NCBI GenBank assembly: GCA_914767715.1
Contig: OU612073.1
Location: 18,912,001 to 18,976,000, forward strand
DNA from: Membranipora membranacea
Taxonomy: Eukaryota; Bryozoa; Gymnolaemata; Cheilostomatida; Membraniporidae
DNA: 64,000 nt
Direction: 5' to 3'
In this document: one piece after another, positions 11,936 through 23,819 of the stretch
Layout: each line of letters opens with the position of its first letter
How positions within the stretch are numbered: the first letter of the stretch is position 1
Notes under the pieces: generated by a model
The model's input: the letters and a program-made list of their open reading frames with translations, nothing else
Database searches by the model: none
What the model was told of the DNA's origin: nothing
Translations under genes and position numbers: made by a program

Positions 11936-12559
11936 ACCAAATTAATGGCAGCTCAGTCAATGCTGAGGAACAAACCTTGACCGTATAATACAACAGAGAG
12001 ACAGAAAACTCTGAACACTGCCGCTAACTAGCTAGAAAACACTGAGTTATCCTTCATCAACGTTTCAGACTAAGGTTATATATTTGTATTTGTTTCTAAG
12101 ATATTAAGCACACATTTTTATTCCACATGATGCAGTGATACAAAATGTGTTCACAAATTTATTTTATTGTCATGTCCTTTTCTAAACTCGCTCTAACACA
12201 ACACCAATATTTCAGACAAGATACTATGTAACACCTGTTAGAATCTACAATGTTTTGAATCGTTATATTTATATTTTAAATTCCTTCAACCACAAATTTC
12301 AAACAATAAATCATGTAGTTCAGACAAAACAGTTATAGGCAGGGCGCTCCAATGCAGTATATCGTGTCTTTGAGAAGGGGCTGACCGAGGTAACTCGGAT
12401 CAACCTGGGTTCAGGTCTCAGGGACCCATAGAACTCAAGCCTTCCATAAAACAAAGTTTAATCTAGCATCGTTTTTCAAAACGCTCCAAAATACAGATAT
12501 ATCGGAGCAAATCTGAAACTGTGATACACGTTGGCTTAGCTGCCCCCTTTAGGACGGAT
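11936..12559. other. 3' flank of A1
   Basis: AT-rich, no exon. AATAAA at 12305-12310 could serve as the poly(A) signal. The same stretch follows A3 at 35971-36570 with few differences, so it duplicated together with the gene. Confidence 0.5.
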
Positions 12560-13700
12560 TGACCAAAGGTTCGCTGCCTCACCTGTTTGTAGAATTGGCA
12601 TGAGGTTACAAAGTGAAGGGCTGTGTCTTTGTCTTGACCACATTTTGGACAGTCCTATTTCATCTGTTAGCTTGAGTTTTTGCAGGTGTACCTTGAATGG
12701 CCCGTCACCAGTTACAACTGATATGAGGTTACTGATCTCTTACCGTCCAAAGCAGAGGAGCCCAGTTTCAAATCTTAGATTCAGTTTACTAACGAATGAT
12801 TTTGTATGATTACCAAGTTTACAATTTCTCCAATAAATAATTTTTGAATCCATCATCCACTCTTTGATTCCCTGCTTTATGAATGATTGGGTTACAGGGA
12901 GTGCTTGTTTTGGACCATAAGAGCCACCACGGGAAGAACCAACATTCGCAAGTAAGTCCGCTTGTGTATTTCCATAGATGCCAATGTGTCCTGGAACCCA
13001 AATGACCTTGATATTATTTCTTTGTCCAAGTAATTTCAGCTTGTTTCGGCATTCTAAGACTATTTTGGAAGTGTGTATGTGTGATTTAAGCGCATGCATT
13101 GCAGCCTGGCTATCAATATAGATGGCAATATTCAAACCTTCTAAAAATTGAACAGTTGTGAGAGCATTTGAGACAGCAGTAATTTCAGCTTGGAATACTG
13201 TTACTGTGTTTCAAAGGCATTGAAACTCTTCTATATCTCGTACAAAAGGAGGATTATTACTAGTAATGTAGACACCTGATCCAACGCCGAGATCATTTCG
13301 TTAACCATCTGTTAAACATTTATGTCGTAATCAGTTTTAACATTCCGTTCTATCCACCGCTGACGATCTGGTACCTCAAATTTCACATGAATCATACCAA
13401 ACAGCAGAGTGCGGGGATAGGGTCGGAAGGCATCAAGGCTGGTGAGCAGATGTTAGTTAGTAAGTTAAAAACTGTGTTGTGAGCATATTCATGATTTGAG
13501 TCCCACTGATTGCGTGCCATAAGCCTGTAACAGGTTCTCATAGCATGCGATTGAATTATAATATGAAGAGGGGTGAGATCTAGCAAATATTCAAGGGCTG
13601 CAGTAGGAGTTGTCTTAAAAAAGTTTGAAAATGTTAATGCTGCCAGTCGGTTGAGTCGAGAGATGTATTTTTATTTCTTTCTGATGATCAAAACTTCCAC
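12560..13700 (-). mobile_element. non-LTR retrotransposon relic (RT C-terminus, RNase H, tail)
   Basis: On the minus strand, from high to low coordinates: a reverse-transcriptase C-terminal segment (13680-13400, with RLNRLAALTFSNFF, LDLTPLHIIIQ and MRTCYRLMA), then an RNase H domain (about 13330-12860). The RNase H shows LTDG, GVGSGVYI, FQAEITAV, YIDSQAA and IWVPGHIGIYGN, ending with QADLLAN. A tail with CPKCGQDKDTALHFVTSC (about 12700-12590) is the usual Cys/His end of I/Jockey-type elements. Several stops and frameshifts break it, and the 5' part (endonuclease, most of RT) is absent. A near-identical copy is at 36.57-37.74 kb. Confidence 0.8.
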
Positions 13701-13745
13701 CATACACTAACGCATTGAAGGAAGATTGGCTTAATAATTGAGTCT

Positions 13746-13946
13746 GATCGCTCACTCAGTGAGTGAGTGATACCTGCTAGGCTCTCGCTTTCAGATCGCT
13801 CAGTCACTTGATGGAACTATATACATTCTGATTGAGCGATTTGGGAGCGATTTTGTCTAATTGAAAGACCAAGTGAGTGATAATTTTGAGCGATGTGATA
13901 GTGATAACTTGCTTTAGTAAAGGATCGCTCTTTCTAATTGAAAGAC
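13746..13946 (+). repeat. GATCGCTC foldback repeat, copy 1
   Basis: It starts with the partly palindromic ATCGCTCACTCAGTGAGTGA and ends GATCGCTCTTTCTAATTGAAAGACC, with TCTAATTGAAAGACC also present internally. Related copies lie at 37769-37970 and in a USP47 intron (57532-57672), so it is interspersed, not just part of the local duplication. Probably a small non-autonomous DNA element. Confidence 0.65.
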
Positions 13947-13954
13947 CCCCCCCC

Positions 13955-14476
13955 CCCAGGGCCTCATCGACTAGTGAAGTTCCTTGGTAGGAAAAACATG
14001 TATAAAACGATCCTTGCCAATTAGCGATACTCATTTCAATTTCAATACATTTTAATTCAAATGGTATGTAATGGCAAATGTATGTATCTGTTACAGAAAA
14101 AGTTTGGTCGTTTTTGAGGAGGGAGTACCATGCACTAAAGGCTGATGATGATCCTGACACAAGGACACCGTTGACACAAGCTTTGCGTTGCCTGGAAACA
14201 TATTATGAGTTAGGTGGGCACTTTGTACATGAGTACCCACGAGTACTCAGCCTTCTAGGTGAAGATTCTGATACTGTGGGTGCAGCCTATGGTCGCGGGC
14301 CTCAAGGTATACCATTTGAGAAGTACATAGCATTGACACACAAAGGTCTTTTCTATCAGTCTCAAAATCGTATGGATGAAGCCAAGATGTTCTTGCAACA
14401 AGCTATTGTCGAAACTGGCTACCAAAATACTTCGTTTGCAGAATTGATGCTGACAAGACTAAACCAAAGAGACTGA
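13955..14476 (+). pseudogene. orphan type A exon 3 with its upstream intron
   Basis: The segment matches the end of the A1 intron and exon 3 (about 11415-11935): intron tail, the acceptor GTTACAG, then an open exon 14097-14476 encoding KVWSFLRREYHALKADDDP through LNQRD and a stop. No exon 1 or 2 adjoins it; the retroelement relic lies just upstream. It differs from A1 at scattered codons but has no stop. In unit 3 the corresponding exon is precisely missing. It could be spliced onto A1 as an alternative last exon, since the acceptor and phase are intact. Confidence 0.65.
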
Positions 14477-15540
14477 ACCAAATTTATTTAGTGGCAGAAC
14501 AAATAGTGCTCAAGAACATACATACATACAATACTAACACAAAATTTAGTTTTGATCAGACGTAACCAAAAAGACAGATCTTGTGGATAAAGTTGCCAAT
14601 TAATCAGTTGAGTATACTCTGTTCTGACCATACAGCTGTCGCATCATAGTTAGTTTTATGTTACAGAATATGGGACACCACTGAACAGCTGCCATTTACT
14701 AGAAGACACTGAGTAATCCTTTAGCAGTATGTCCGACGAAGTTTTTCTATTTTTTATTTCTAAGATTTGATCACGCAACATTAATTAATACCCATGATAA
14801 AGCGCTACAAAATGTATACACAAAATTTCTTCTATTGTCATGCTCATTTTTTAAACTAGCACTTACACTATTGCCAATGGAGTATTAAAAAAACCACAAA
14901 ACCAATATTTAAGACAACAAGATTCACTGGATTGATTTACCATTTAGTTTTGTTGATGCATGGCCTAATAATATGTCCAAGGAACTTGATCGGAGACTCT
15001 TTTTTTTTCTATTCTTTATTTTTAGGATTTTGATCGCTGATCAGTGTATTCACATACTTTCTTCTATCGTCATGTTATTGTTTTAAACTTGCACTGACAC
15101 GACACCAATATTTAAGACAACAAGATTCACTTGATTGATTTACCATTTAGTTTTGTTTATACATGGTCAGATATAGTCAAGTAACTTGATCAGAGATATA
15201 TATATAATATATGTATAAGATTTTTTATCACAACATATTGAAAGCTACGACTTTTTGTAATTCAGACAAAACATTTTTGCCCTCCATAGACAGCGAGCTC
15301 CAATGCAGTGTGGTAAAAATCTGACAGAAAATCTCAGTGTAATTGCACCTTTACAAACGCTGTAAGGGGATTATAAAATTCTTAAAAATTTATATCACTT
15401 CCCCTCAAATCTAGCACTTTGCTCATTGAGATTATTCAATTGCAATTGAACATTGGAATTGAGATGATGAGATGATTCCGATAATGTAATCTGCAGTGGA
15501 AATGCACCTAAAGGTTTAGCTGCTATTTTCCCTTTGTTTA
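14477..15540. other. spacer absent from unit 3
   Basis: AT-rich, no exon. It repeats a phrase (CACCAATATTTAAGACAACAAGATTCACT) at about 14904 and 15106, so a ~200-bp internal duplication is present. This interval and the orphan exon before it are missing from unit 3, which jumps from the match of 14066 to that of about 15540. Confidence 0.5.
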
Positions 15541-17012
15541 GATAGGATATGAGTTAGCTAAAAATTGGCTTATCATGTGTTCTCTGAGAAAAACATCACT
15601 ATGTGGTTATCGTAGTATAAACCAACTGTGGGTAAACATGCCTTGTTCAGAAGTGCGAAAAGATCGTAGTGAGCCTACTTTTGGGGTTAGCCAGTGCACG
15701 CATACGCAGGTTCCTATTAGATTGGACCAGAAAGACCAGGACAAGGTGCAAATCTTGTTGAATAATATATATTGAATTTGTATCAAGCACAGAATCAAAT
15801 CGGACAACTCACAACTATTGCAATTTCTTTTCGAGTTGTCCTCTCTTGTAAAATGGATTTACCCAGGCTGTCCACCCACCCCTTACAGCCTGCCCAGGCT
15901 AAGGAGGATTATCATATGGTACCAAGAAGTTAGACTAACTCCTTGATTATACGAAGCCATTCTGTGCAATGTGATCACACAAAATCCAAACCAAACAGAT
16001 TTTTGCAGGGGATAGCCAGTTATCCCAAATTTGACCCAAGAGAATGCAGATGCTTTCTAAGTTTCATTTTGATAATCACAAATCAAAATATATGGTGAAG
16101 TGACACCTTTGTAATGTACTGTTGAGTCTGGGTTACCTAACCCATCAGGGTAACACTTCACACAAAGATAGCACAATTAACATGTGAACTCTACAGGTGC
16201 CGATAAACAAAAAGGCTTAAAAAAATTAAACAGAAGTTTGATGTTGTTGACATGTCTACCTATTCCAGTCTTACAAGGTTAGTTCAGCCCTGTAGCTGTA
16301 GGTTTGAGGAAATAACTTCAGGACAAAAGAGCTGGTCCAATACCTTTGTGTGCAACCTTAGACTTAAACCTACTATATGGAGAGCATTAGCATCGGTGCA
16401 CTGAGTCATTTAATTGTGGGCGATGTCAAGACATCAAATTGTGTAGTAGCATTGGTGTTATCATTGACTTGAAGCCCATATACCAGGTTTTTTTATACCT
16501 CGATCAATTGTAATCGAATTTTGAGTTCGGAAAATAGCAATCGATTTAGCAGGTTTTCGTAAACAGTTTGATACTCATTTTGGTCAATATGAATTTTCAA
16601 AGGAAAAATAACATCAAATCAATAACAGGATGCTGCTGATTGCAAAGCAATTTTCAAAAACAGAATCTGATCAAGTTTGATTGAGTTATCAACAATTAAC
16701 CTGGACTGTTGACAGTAAATCAATGTAGCATTTGCTTCTACACCTTCCAATGTTGTTACCTGCTGGCTGTTGCCTCACTTCAGCTGTATATTGTGTCCTG
16801 CCTAGGTTTATTATTAATTTTATGTGTTCAACTTCATGTTTGAAATACATACAGATTCATATCACCAGCAGTTTTTGATAGGGTTTCCAAATCATTCCAA
16901 GGTTTTCCCAAAACATGAGTATGACTCATTAGTATACATTCTTTGCCAGGGATTACCGATTGTGTAAATAGAAGGAATGCAATCACCCTGAAATTGATCC
17001 ATTGTCTTAATA
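15541..17012. other. duplicated spacer upstream of type B copy 1
   Basis: Matches 38.10-39.57 kb almost base for base. Short open frames such as 15575-15775 are conserved only because the duplication is young, and no splice context supports them. Confidence 0.5.
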
Positions 17013-17162
17013 GGGAATTTCTTACTTTGATAGGGAAACTTCCCTTCTTGTCAGCTTAAGAACATGTGAGATTATACTTAAAATGATGTTATTGGGAAAA
17101 AGGCATCAGCGTGGAAAACCAAATTGATAAGTATGTTGGTAGGTACCTCGCCATACATAAAG
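17013..17162 (+). promoter_or_regulatory. candidate promoter of type B copy 1
   Basis: Two NF-kB-like words, GGGAATTTCT (17013-17022) and GGGAAACTTCCC (17033-17044), lie about 190-220 bases upstream of the start codon. A TATA-like CATAAAGG at 17155-17162 would leave a short 5' UTR of about 45 bases before ATGG at 17235. The same arrangement recurs before the other two type B copies. Binding is inferred from motif shape only. Confidence 0.4.
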
Positions 17163-17234
17163 GCCGTTTCAAACATTCACAACTCATTAAACTGCTTAGG
17201 TGGGAACTAGAAACACAATTTTAGACGCAGCAAG

Positions 17235-19518
17235 ATGGGTATGTATAATTTCATATATATATATATATTTACATTTATGTGTATGCGTTTTTAAAGCAGC
17301 CTGAAATAACAATTTTTTTCTGGTATAACGAAATGGGAGTTACTCTAAATTTGAGATTACATTTTGTAACTACTTTGAAGCACACTGTCCTGCATGTTAT
17401 GGTTTGCTTTTGCACAAGTTAAGGCTTTCCGAGAGTTCTGATTGCACCAGTTTGCCTGAAGTTTACACAGCTGCCAGCTGAAGCTACCTTGTTTTATTAA
17501 AAGAACTATCCTCAACATTTCCGTCTCCTAAAATGTACAGGCTACGGGACAATTATATCGGATGTGGTTATGTGACTGTATTTCATTTGAGGAGTGAAAG
17601 TCCTCACCTGCAGTTCAGCTGCTTTGTATCCCAAGTTGTAACCAGGAGCAGCTTAATGCAATAGTTGACACTGAATCTGCACTGTTGTGTGTGATAGTGA
17701 ACAATAACAAATTGTTTAATGATTATTTAACACTTGACCTGACCTACCATTGTGATTTCTATTTTCAGCGAACCAACAAGAAACAAAGGAGGAAATAATC
17801 AAACGCATCAAAAGCCTGGTTTACTCTCTTTTCAATGATGAACCCACTGACTTCAGCACATTAGGACTTCAAGAGACAAACGATGGCACATGGGCTATGG
17901 ATAGCAACTTCAACGCAGCGTTGAGCCTGATGAGATATCGCAAGAAGATTGACACCAGTATGAAGAGGGACCTCAAGGTATTCATCGAGAAAATCCTCGA
18001 AGCATATCCAACTGATATCCATGCTTGGATCAACAAATGCATGTTTGAAGTCACGAATGTCCCGGCCAATTTGACCAGAGCAAAGGAGGCCTTGGATCAG
18101 GTAATATCTCTCAAGGGAAACGAGAGTGCTGTCTCAGAAGCCAGGATACAGTACGCGTTTTGGTTGTGCACAATGATGAATGATGACATTGAAAAACGGA
18201 AGAGAGGCCTAGTGATCTTCAAGAACGAATTGAACAGCGAGGACAGCAATCCGAGATATCACTACCTGTACATGAAGACTCTGGGAAATCACATGATCAG
18301 AGAAGCTACAGAAGAAGACCACTCCACTAAGAAGGAAACAGCAAAACTGTTCAGTGATCAAGTTCAAAGGCTTTTCCATTCAGACAGTCCAAATTACCGA
18401 CTGCAGATGTTTCTTTGCCTGGCAGATGTACAACGCCATTATCGCGGTCGTGCGGTCATAAAAGACCTAAGAGACCAAGAAGAGCTCTTGTTTGACATCA
18501 GCGGTGATCCCAATACCCGATTTTGCATGCAGCAGATTGACCAAATTATCCTCCAACATCCCGATATACCAGTCTTTGCGAACTACTATGCTCGGATAGC
18601 ATTATGCTTGTTGAGGGATGCGATGGATGGGGATAACTCACAAATGCAAGAAAATTTGAGAGAAGCACTTTCATATGCCGAAAAAATACAAAAGTGGACG
18701 ACCTAGCCGATTACCTATGGGGCCCAAAGCATGTGCGCGAATCATCCTCTATCAATGGGCGATAGAGTACTTGGCTGTGAACCAGGAAAACCTGAGCTTT
18801 CCGTATGGCTTGCCTTATGGTGAGGATGCATTTCTCAGAACTTTATTTTGCTTTATTTTGTATTTTGATGATCTGAACATTCTATTCAGGAGACTTGAGA
18901 CAATATTACAGAAAACTTTGTGTTCCCAGAAATATCAAAATAATCGTAACCATGCTTTAATATTGTTACTATGCTCCACGCATGTCATTCCTGCTTACAA
19001 CTCTTAGAACTTGTTTGACTACCAGTGAGACAATAACGATGACACAACAATCCAGTGATGAGAACAATCCTATGACCAACAACTTTTCATTTAACTAAGA
19101 CTACTTTCATTTTGTTTTAGCACAAAAACTGAAACATCTGGCAGAAAAATACCATGCTAGCCAACCAGACAACAACCCAAATTCAAAGATACTTTTGGAG
19201 GAGGCCCATCACCATCTAGAGGAGCACTACAGGCTTGGAGGTCCATCTGTAGCATATTACCCGAGAGTGCTGATATTATTGGGAGAAGAGCCAAGTATTG
19301 TTGAACCCATCTACAAAAAAGGGCCATTTGGTGTCCCCATCGACAGGATCAATGCACTGGAGCACAAGGGCCTCTTTCTTGAAACGCAAGGAAGATTACA
19401 AGAGGCATACGACTGCTGGAAAGAAGCTGAAACTGTAATCGAGGAAAATAAGATTGGTTACAAGAGTTATATAATAGTTGATGGGTTGAGCAGACTCCCT
19501 GACCATGAATGTGACTGA
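17235..19518 (+). pseudogene. type B TPR-like gene, copy 1 (B1), frameshifted
   Basis: Modelled exons are 17235-17238 (ATGG), 17769-18819 and 19121-19518. The protein starts MANQQETKEEI, then WAMDSNFNAALSLMRY, QYAFWLCTMMNDD and RYHYLYMKTL. One extra A in a run at 18681-18686 (six against five in B3) shifts the frame in exon 2 and truncates after AEKIQKWTT (stop before 18707). Past the lesion the reading frame and exon 3 are still open, ending DHECD with a stop 14 codons earlier than B2. A homopolymer change could also be a sequencing error. Otherwise the gene is as described for B2. Confidence 0.7.
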
Positions 19519-20274
19519 TCAGACAACTGGAGGAGATGAGACTGAAATGTGATTTCTCTCAGACGCTGATCCCCAAGTTTTAATCAATCTCTTGACAGTA
19601 TTGCTAAGTGAATTTATGAACTTTTCTTACCACAGCATATCAACCATTATGCTTGATATCTCTCGTCTAATGCTATTGAATTGCTTGCTCTGTGTAACAT
19701 GACGTACGTCTGTTACAGATGAATTCCATCATTTTATGTGCCTGGAGTGAAATGAGACTTATTTTACTTTTTACAAGTACTATTTTCTTGTCTTGTGTTT
19801 GAACACTTTTGATTTTGGCAGACACCCCTGTTTCCGATAAGAGCAGGAATAGGAGATCCGCATATACTGCGCTTTCCTGCTACATTTCCATTTTTATATA
19901 ATCAGCCAATATATTTATATTTGTCCCTGAGTTCAAAATATTATATGTTGAGAAATTTATGAACTGTTCAACAGACCATTATTTTGGAAGTGAAAATAAT
20001 TGCACCTTACTGAAAACAAAGAAAAGAAATTGGAAAGCCTATAAATATAATATGAAGCATAAAAATGTGTCATATGTCGTTCAGCTCTTTCATTTTCTCT
20101 CAACTAAAGGGAGATAGCACCAGTAAGAGTAAAGTGTCGGTTTAGTGTTAAGTCTCATGTATTTCAATTATTTTACCAGTAATAACCAACCAATGGATAT
20201 GTTTTATATGTATGTCTTGATGACATTGGCTAACCTTTCTGCAACATAACTAAAATGATTTCGGATAAATGAGG
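19519..20274. other. intergenic stretch between B1 and the Artemis-tail copy
   Basis: The 3' flank of B1 and the downstream flank of the Artemis tail meet here (convergent genes). The interval is repeated nearly unchanged at 27194-27916 and 42090-42817. No exon seen. Confidence 0.5.
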
Positions 20275-22721
20275 TCACAATTCTTCCTCGTTAAAGTCAG
20301 TGATATCACTGTCAGCATCCGAGCTGCCGTTGTGTTTGTTCGCAAGTGAATCATTAGTCATATTACGCCCTATATCATTCACTAATGAGTTGGACTTGTG
20401 CGAATGAGAATCTTGCTCTTTTGATGATGAGGTTTTCGCGATGTTATTTCTCAGAACTTGTTTTCCGATGTCATGAGCAACTTGCAGAGTTGTTGATTTA
20501 TCAGCATTCTCAACTGCAGTGGCAGGATCAGCCGTATGATAGAAAGTGTTGAGTTTGACATCTATCTCATTATCACTGTCAAAATCCTGCTGTTCATCTA
20601 TCGAGTCTACTTCAGAAGTTTTTGGTTCCTCAGTAGAAGTTGTCTCCTGACAACCAGTGAGGGCATTTCCTGAGGAGTTTTGTTTCTGCTCATTATTGTC
20701 ATAAGAAGTTGTCTCCTGACAACAAGTGAGGGGTTTTCTGGAGGAGTTTTCTCTCAGCTCATCATCGTCATCATCAGACCAGAGATCCAGCTCAGGGGTG
20801 CTCTCTCTAGATTTAGTGCTGCAGAAACTGGTGTTTATACGAGCTTGTACATCATCGGTGATCATTCTAGGCTTTTTAGCACTTGGTGGCGCCACTACAA
20901 GGAACAAAAGGGGTGATAAGGTGAGATGACTTAATCTATTGATGTCAAAGATAATAATGTAATGCAATGTACGAGCCTATTGGCTAAGATCAAAGTGTCA
21001 CTGCCGATGGCCGATTAGTGTCAGTTCAGTTTTGGCAGCTCGCTGCACACCCACGATTAGGAGGTCTTCTATGGCCTCACCTCTAGGATGCATTCTAGTT
21101 TTCTAGGATGTATCACATTCTCAGTATGAGGATATAGGGCACCTTTCGTGTTTCTTCAGGGGCAGCCAAATCTTTGTTTCTTACTAAACAGCAATGTACG
21201 AGTCCATCAGGAAGTTGAACCATATGATGTACACATTCTTGATAGGATAGTTTATAATAGGTATGTTGTTAAGATTTTAGGACTCTTATAATACATTCCA
21301 TCTTGCAAAATTGCTGATAGCCCACAGTCTCAGCAGTTTATCAAACCATGTACCAAGCTGTACTCATATCCTCTTATCTTGACAATCTGCATCCCCAATG
21401 TTACAACTTTGTACTTTACATGACTGTCAGCAAGTATCTGAGCTCTACCTACCAACTTGGTCTTTTGTTTTCTTATCTAGCCACCACACACTGATGTTGT
21501 TGACAGATTTCCACGAATCCTGCTTCTCAAGAGCCAAGCTATTTTGAGAATCTGTCAGTAGAATTTCTTGCAACAACTTTTGTGTCTGTGAAAAAAAAAG
21601 AATATATGAGGGGTTTGACTGTAGTATAAACCTAATAACATAAGCTCAATTGATTGTATAACCAATAGAGACGCATGAGAATTAGAGATTTCAGGCACCA
21701 GTAAAGGAATGATGTAGTACCAAAATACTACGGGTCAATAGTCAATACACCACAGGGGGGGGGGGGGGGTTCGTCCGAGTAGTTTAATTTAGCTTAAATC
21801 TTTTGTCAGGTGTTCCGAATAATTCCGGGTTTTCCCATATCATATCACTCTGCTCACGTGCAAACTGTTGAGGCATACGCTCGTCTCTGCAGCATAGGGC
21901 TTGAACTAATCACCTAGTCTGAGTACCAAAATTTGGAAAAAAATGGGAACCCATAATTTAGTAATATTTGGGCCTATATGGAACACTGGTTTTGATATCT
22001 CATAACCTTGAACCTTGGGAGTTGCCTTCCTTGATGGAAGGCAGCGCCACCACAGCTGTGCTGCAGAGATAGACTATGTCACAAGGCTATCCTGCAGGCA
22101 GAGTGATATAATATAAAATCACCAGGTAAAAGCCTGACTTGTTCCGTTGTAATACATTTGATTATACATAATCAGTGTAAAATCCCATATAACAGCAGTG
22201 GCTCTCAACTGTGTATGGGATTTTACATTGATTATTGATCATTAGTTTTATTACAACGAACAAGTTAAAGAATTATAGGCTTTGTGCTGATATTATTGTG
22301 CAACAGGAATTACCAGCTGATAGAAAAACTATTAGATGATATGTCATCCATCCTGAATTTCAACAGCACGGCATAGAATGTATTTGTTCAATAACCATCC
22401 TATATTGATTGTGTGTAAATTATGGTTTTGTAGCCCTCTAGATATGAGCAGACCGTGGTCATCAACTCAACATTGCCGATTGCCTAAGGATTGATGATGA
22501 GTATTATTGTGAGAGTATGAAGGTTTTGAGATGACGATATAAAAAGGCCGGAGCCTATGATGACAGTAAATGACTCATGTTGTGTACCATATTAAGTCTA
22601 CCCACCTTTTCTCTTGTAGACCTCATGGCTACCACGCTAGCGTAGACAGTTTTAGGATTTAAATATCTGATAAAGTCCTCTATCTCTGAGAATGAGGAAT
22701 GGAACGAATAACAGCACCGTA
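20275..22721 (-). pseudogene. DCLRE1C: 5'-truncated duplicate of Artemis, exons 9-11
   Basis: Copies of the last three Artemis exons are in order on the minus strand: 22606-22721 (exon 9, CCYSFHSSFSEIEDFIRYL), 21453-21585 (exon 10) and 20275-20894 (exon 11, stop at 20275-20277). All splice sites and frames are intact. Exon 11 differs from the true gene by only a few codons (for example N to D, T to A and S to N). Exons 1-8, with the whole catalytic metallo-beta-lactamase core, are absent, so this cannot encode the nuclease. It may be transcribed as a tail-only RNA if a promoter lies upstream. Confidence 0.85.
22137..22265. mobile_element. foldback (MITE-like) element
   Basis: The left arm contains ACTTGTTCCGTTGTAATA and, further in, TGTAAAATCCCATA. 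The right arm has the complements TATGGGATTTTACA and TATTACAACGAACAAGT. The ~130-bp sequence is therefore almost one long hairpin. It sits in DNA (about 21.83-22.51 kb) that unit 3 lacks. No coding capacity. Confidence 0.7.
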
Positions 22722-22907
22722 CTACAACAGTAAACAACAAACCATTTATCATCTGAACTCATACCAACTATAGAAGACTCAGGACACAGTCTTGAGATGG
22801 GGGGAGGGACTGGGTAGTGAAATAATTTTGCTTCTCTATTTCCTAAATTCATTACTAAAGATATTGCACGGGCAAGGCCATGACACGGCTTATAAACTTG
22901 GAAATGG

Positions 22908-23189
22908 ATGGTAGATTACGAGCCTCTCCTACATTGTCTATTTCTGTGGAAGCAATTTGTGATTAAGTCATCATGTTGTAAAGCAATATTCCAAGAAAAC
23001 CATTTGAGTGTCAGCAAAGTGAAACTATTGCGCTTGTATGACCGAATTGTTGGTAAAATTGATGAGTTATCAAATATTGCTGCTCCCTTCGAACACAGTC
23101 ATGAGCATAATATTGCGTTGCAAAGGTTCGAATCTATAATGGCAGCATTTGGTGATGGAATTCATTTGTATTGTATAGCCTATTGCTGA
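22908..23189 (+). CDS. uncharacterised 93-codon ORF in duplicated Artemis intron 8 (copy 1)
   Basis: Opens with ATG, encodes MVDYEPLLHCLFLW at the start and KLLRLYDRIVGKIDEL in the middle, and ends with TGA. The same ORF, same length, stands at 44812-45093 with about ten amino-acid changes and no stop. It runs opposite to Artemis. The middle is amphipathic and helical; no known domain is recognised. It may be part of an old transposon or simply an open stretch kept by recent duplication. Confidence 0.3.
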   Translation: MVDYEPLLHCLFLWKQFVIKSSCCKAIFQENHLSVSKVKLLRLYDRIVGKIDELSNIAAPFEHSHEHNIALQRFESIMAAFGDGIHLYCIAYC

Positions 23190-23819
23190 ATTTAAATGTC
23201 AGCAATCGGAATTCAATGCGCCCCCGTATGGGACTTACTTTAGTACAGATTATAATGGAATTTAAAACTGATAGCATATATTAGACTACATATTGTAAAG
23301 CTATAATTGTAATTTTTCTGATATTTTTCTCTATGGCATCATGCAAATGAAATCATATACCGATTGGTTCAGTTTTACTATGATAAGACTACAAATTTCA
23401 CAAGAATACATGAGGCCGTAGTTCAAGTTTATATTGCACATTAATTATGCAGGCACAAAAACTAACATCATCGTGTAACACTGTATCGATATGGTATCTG
23501 AGATATGAAGTGAGGGTATGGGAGGGGACGGAGTGAGATGGATAGGCTATCCTGGCATTTGTATGTTCCAGTTTACAGGCATATATTAAATCCATGCTGT
23601 CCTCACAACTTCATATTTAAGAATCTATCATGTTTGCAATGATTATTTTCATTGCATATCAATCTGTTGCTAGAGTTGAGAAAAGGGTGTTTGACTAGGG
23701 AGTTTAGGATTCCAAATCATTCATGGTTTTCCCATAGGACATTCCACTCTGCTATATCAATAATGTTTTAGATGATCGTATTGTCTTATGTAAGAATCAA
23801 TTGAAGTGCCATGACTTAA

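Larger units (their letters stand above)
9432..23818. repeat. segmental duplication, unit 1
   Basis: Gene order and sequence match 33.7-45.85 kb: type A gene, retroelement relic, type B gene, then the Artemis 3' end. From about 11.3 kb rightwards the match is nearly identical. Left of that (9.4-11.2 kb) it is clearly more divergent. Unit 1 has extra DNA at about 14.07-15.54 and 21.83-22.51 kb that unit 3 lacks. The right end is abrupt at 23818, where Artemis intron DNA joins a type A fragment. Confidence 0.85.

Noticed and set aside
12740-13135. Functional RNase H gene
   Set aside because: Adjacent RT and tail fragments, in-frame stops upstream and an identical decay state in the second copy show a dead non-LTR retrotransposon.
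15575-15775. 66-codon frame duplicated at 38136-38336
   Set aside because: The copies are identical only because of the recent segmental duplication; part of it overlaps an interspersed repeat also found at 8.8 kb.
20680-20929. Plus-strand frames over the Artemis last-exon copy (also at 28322 and 43223)
   Set aside because: They are antisense shadows of the duplicated Artemis exon 11, conserved only because that exon is.
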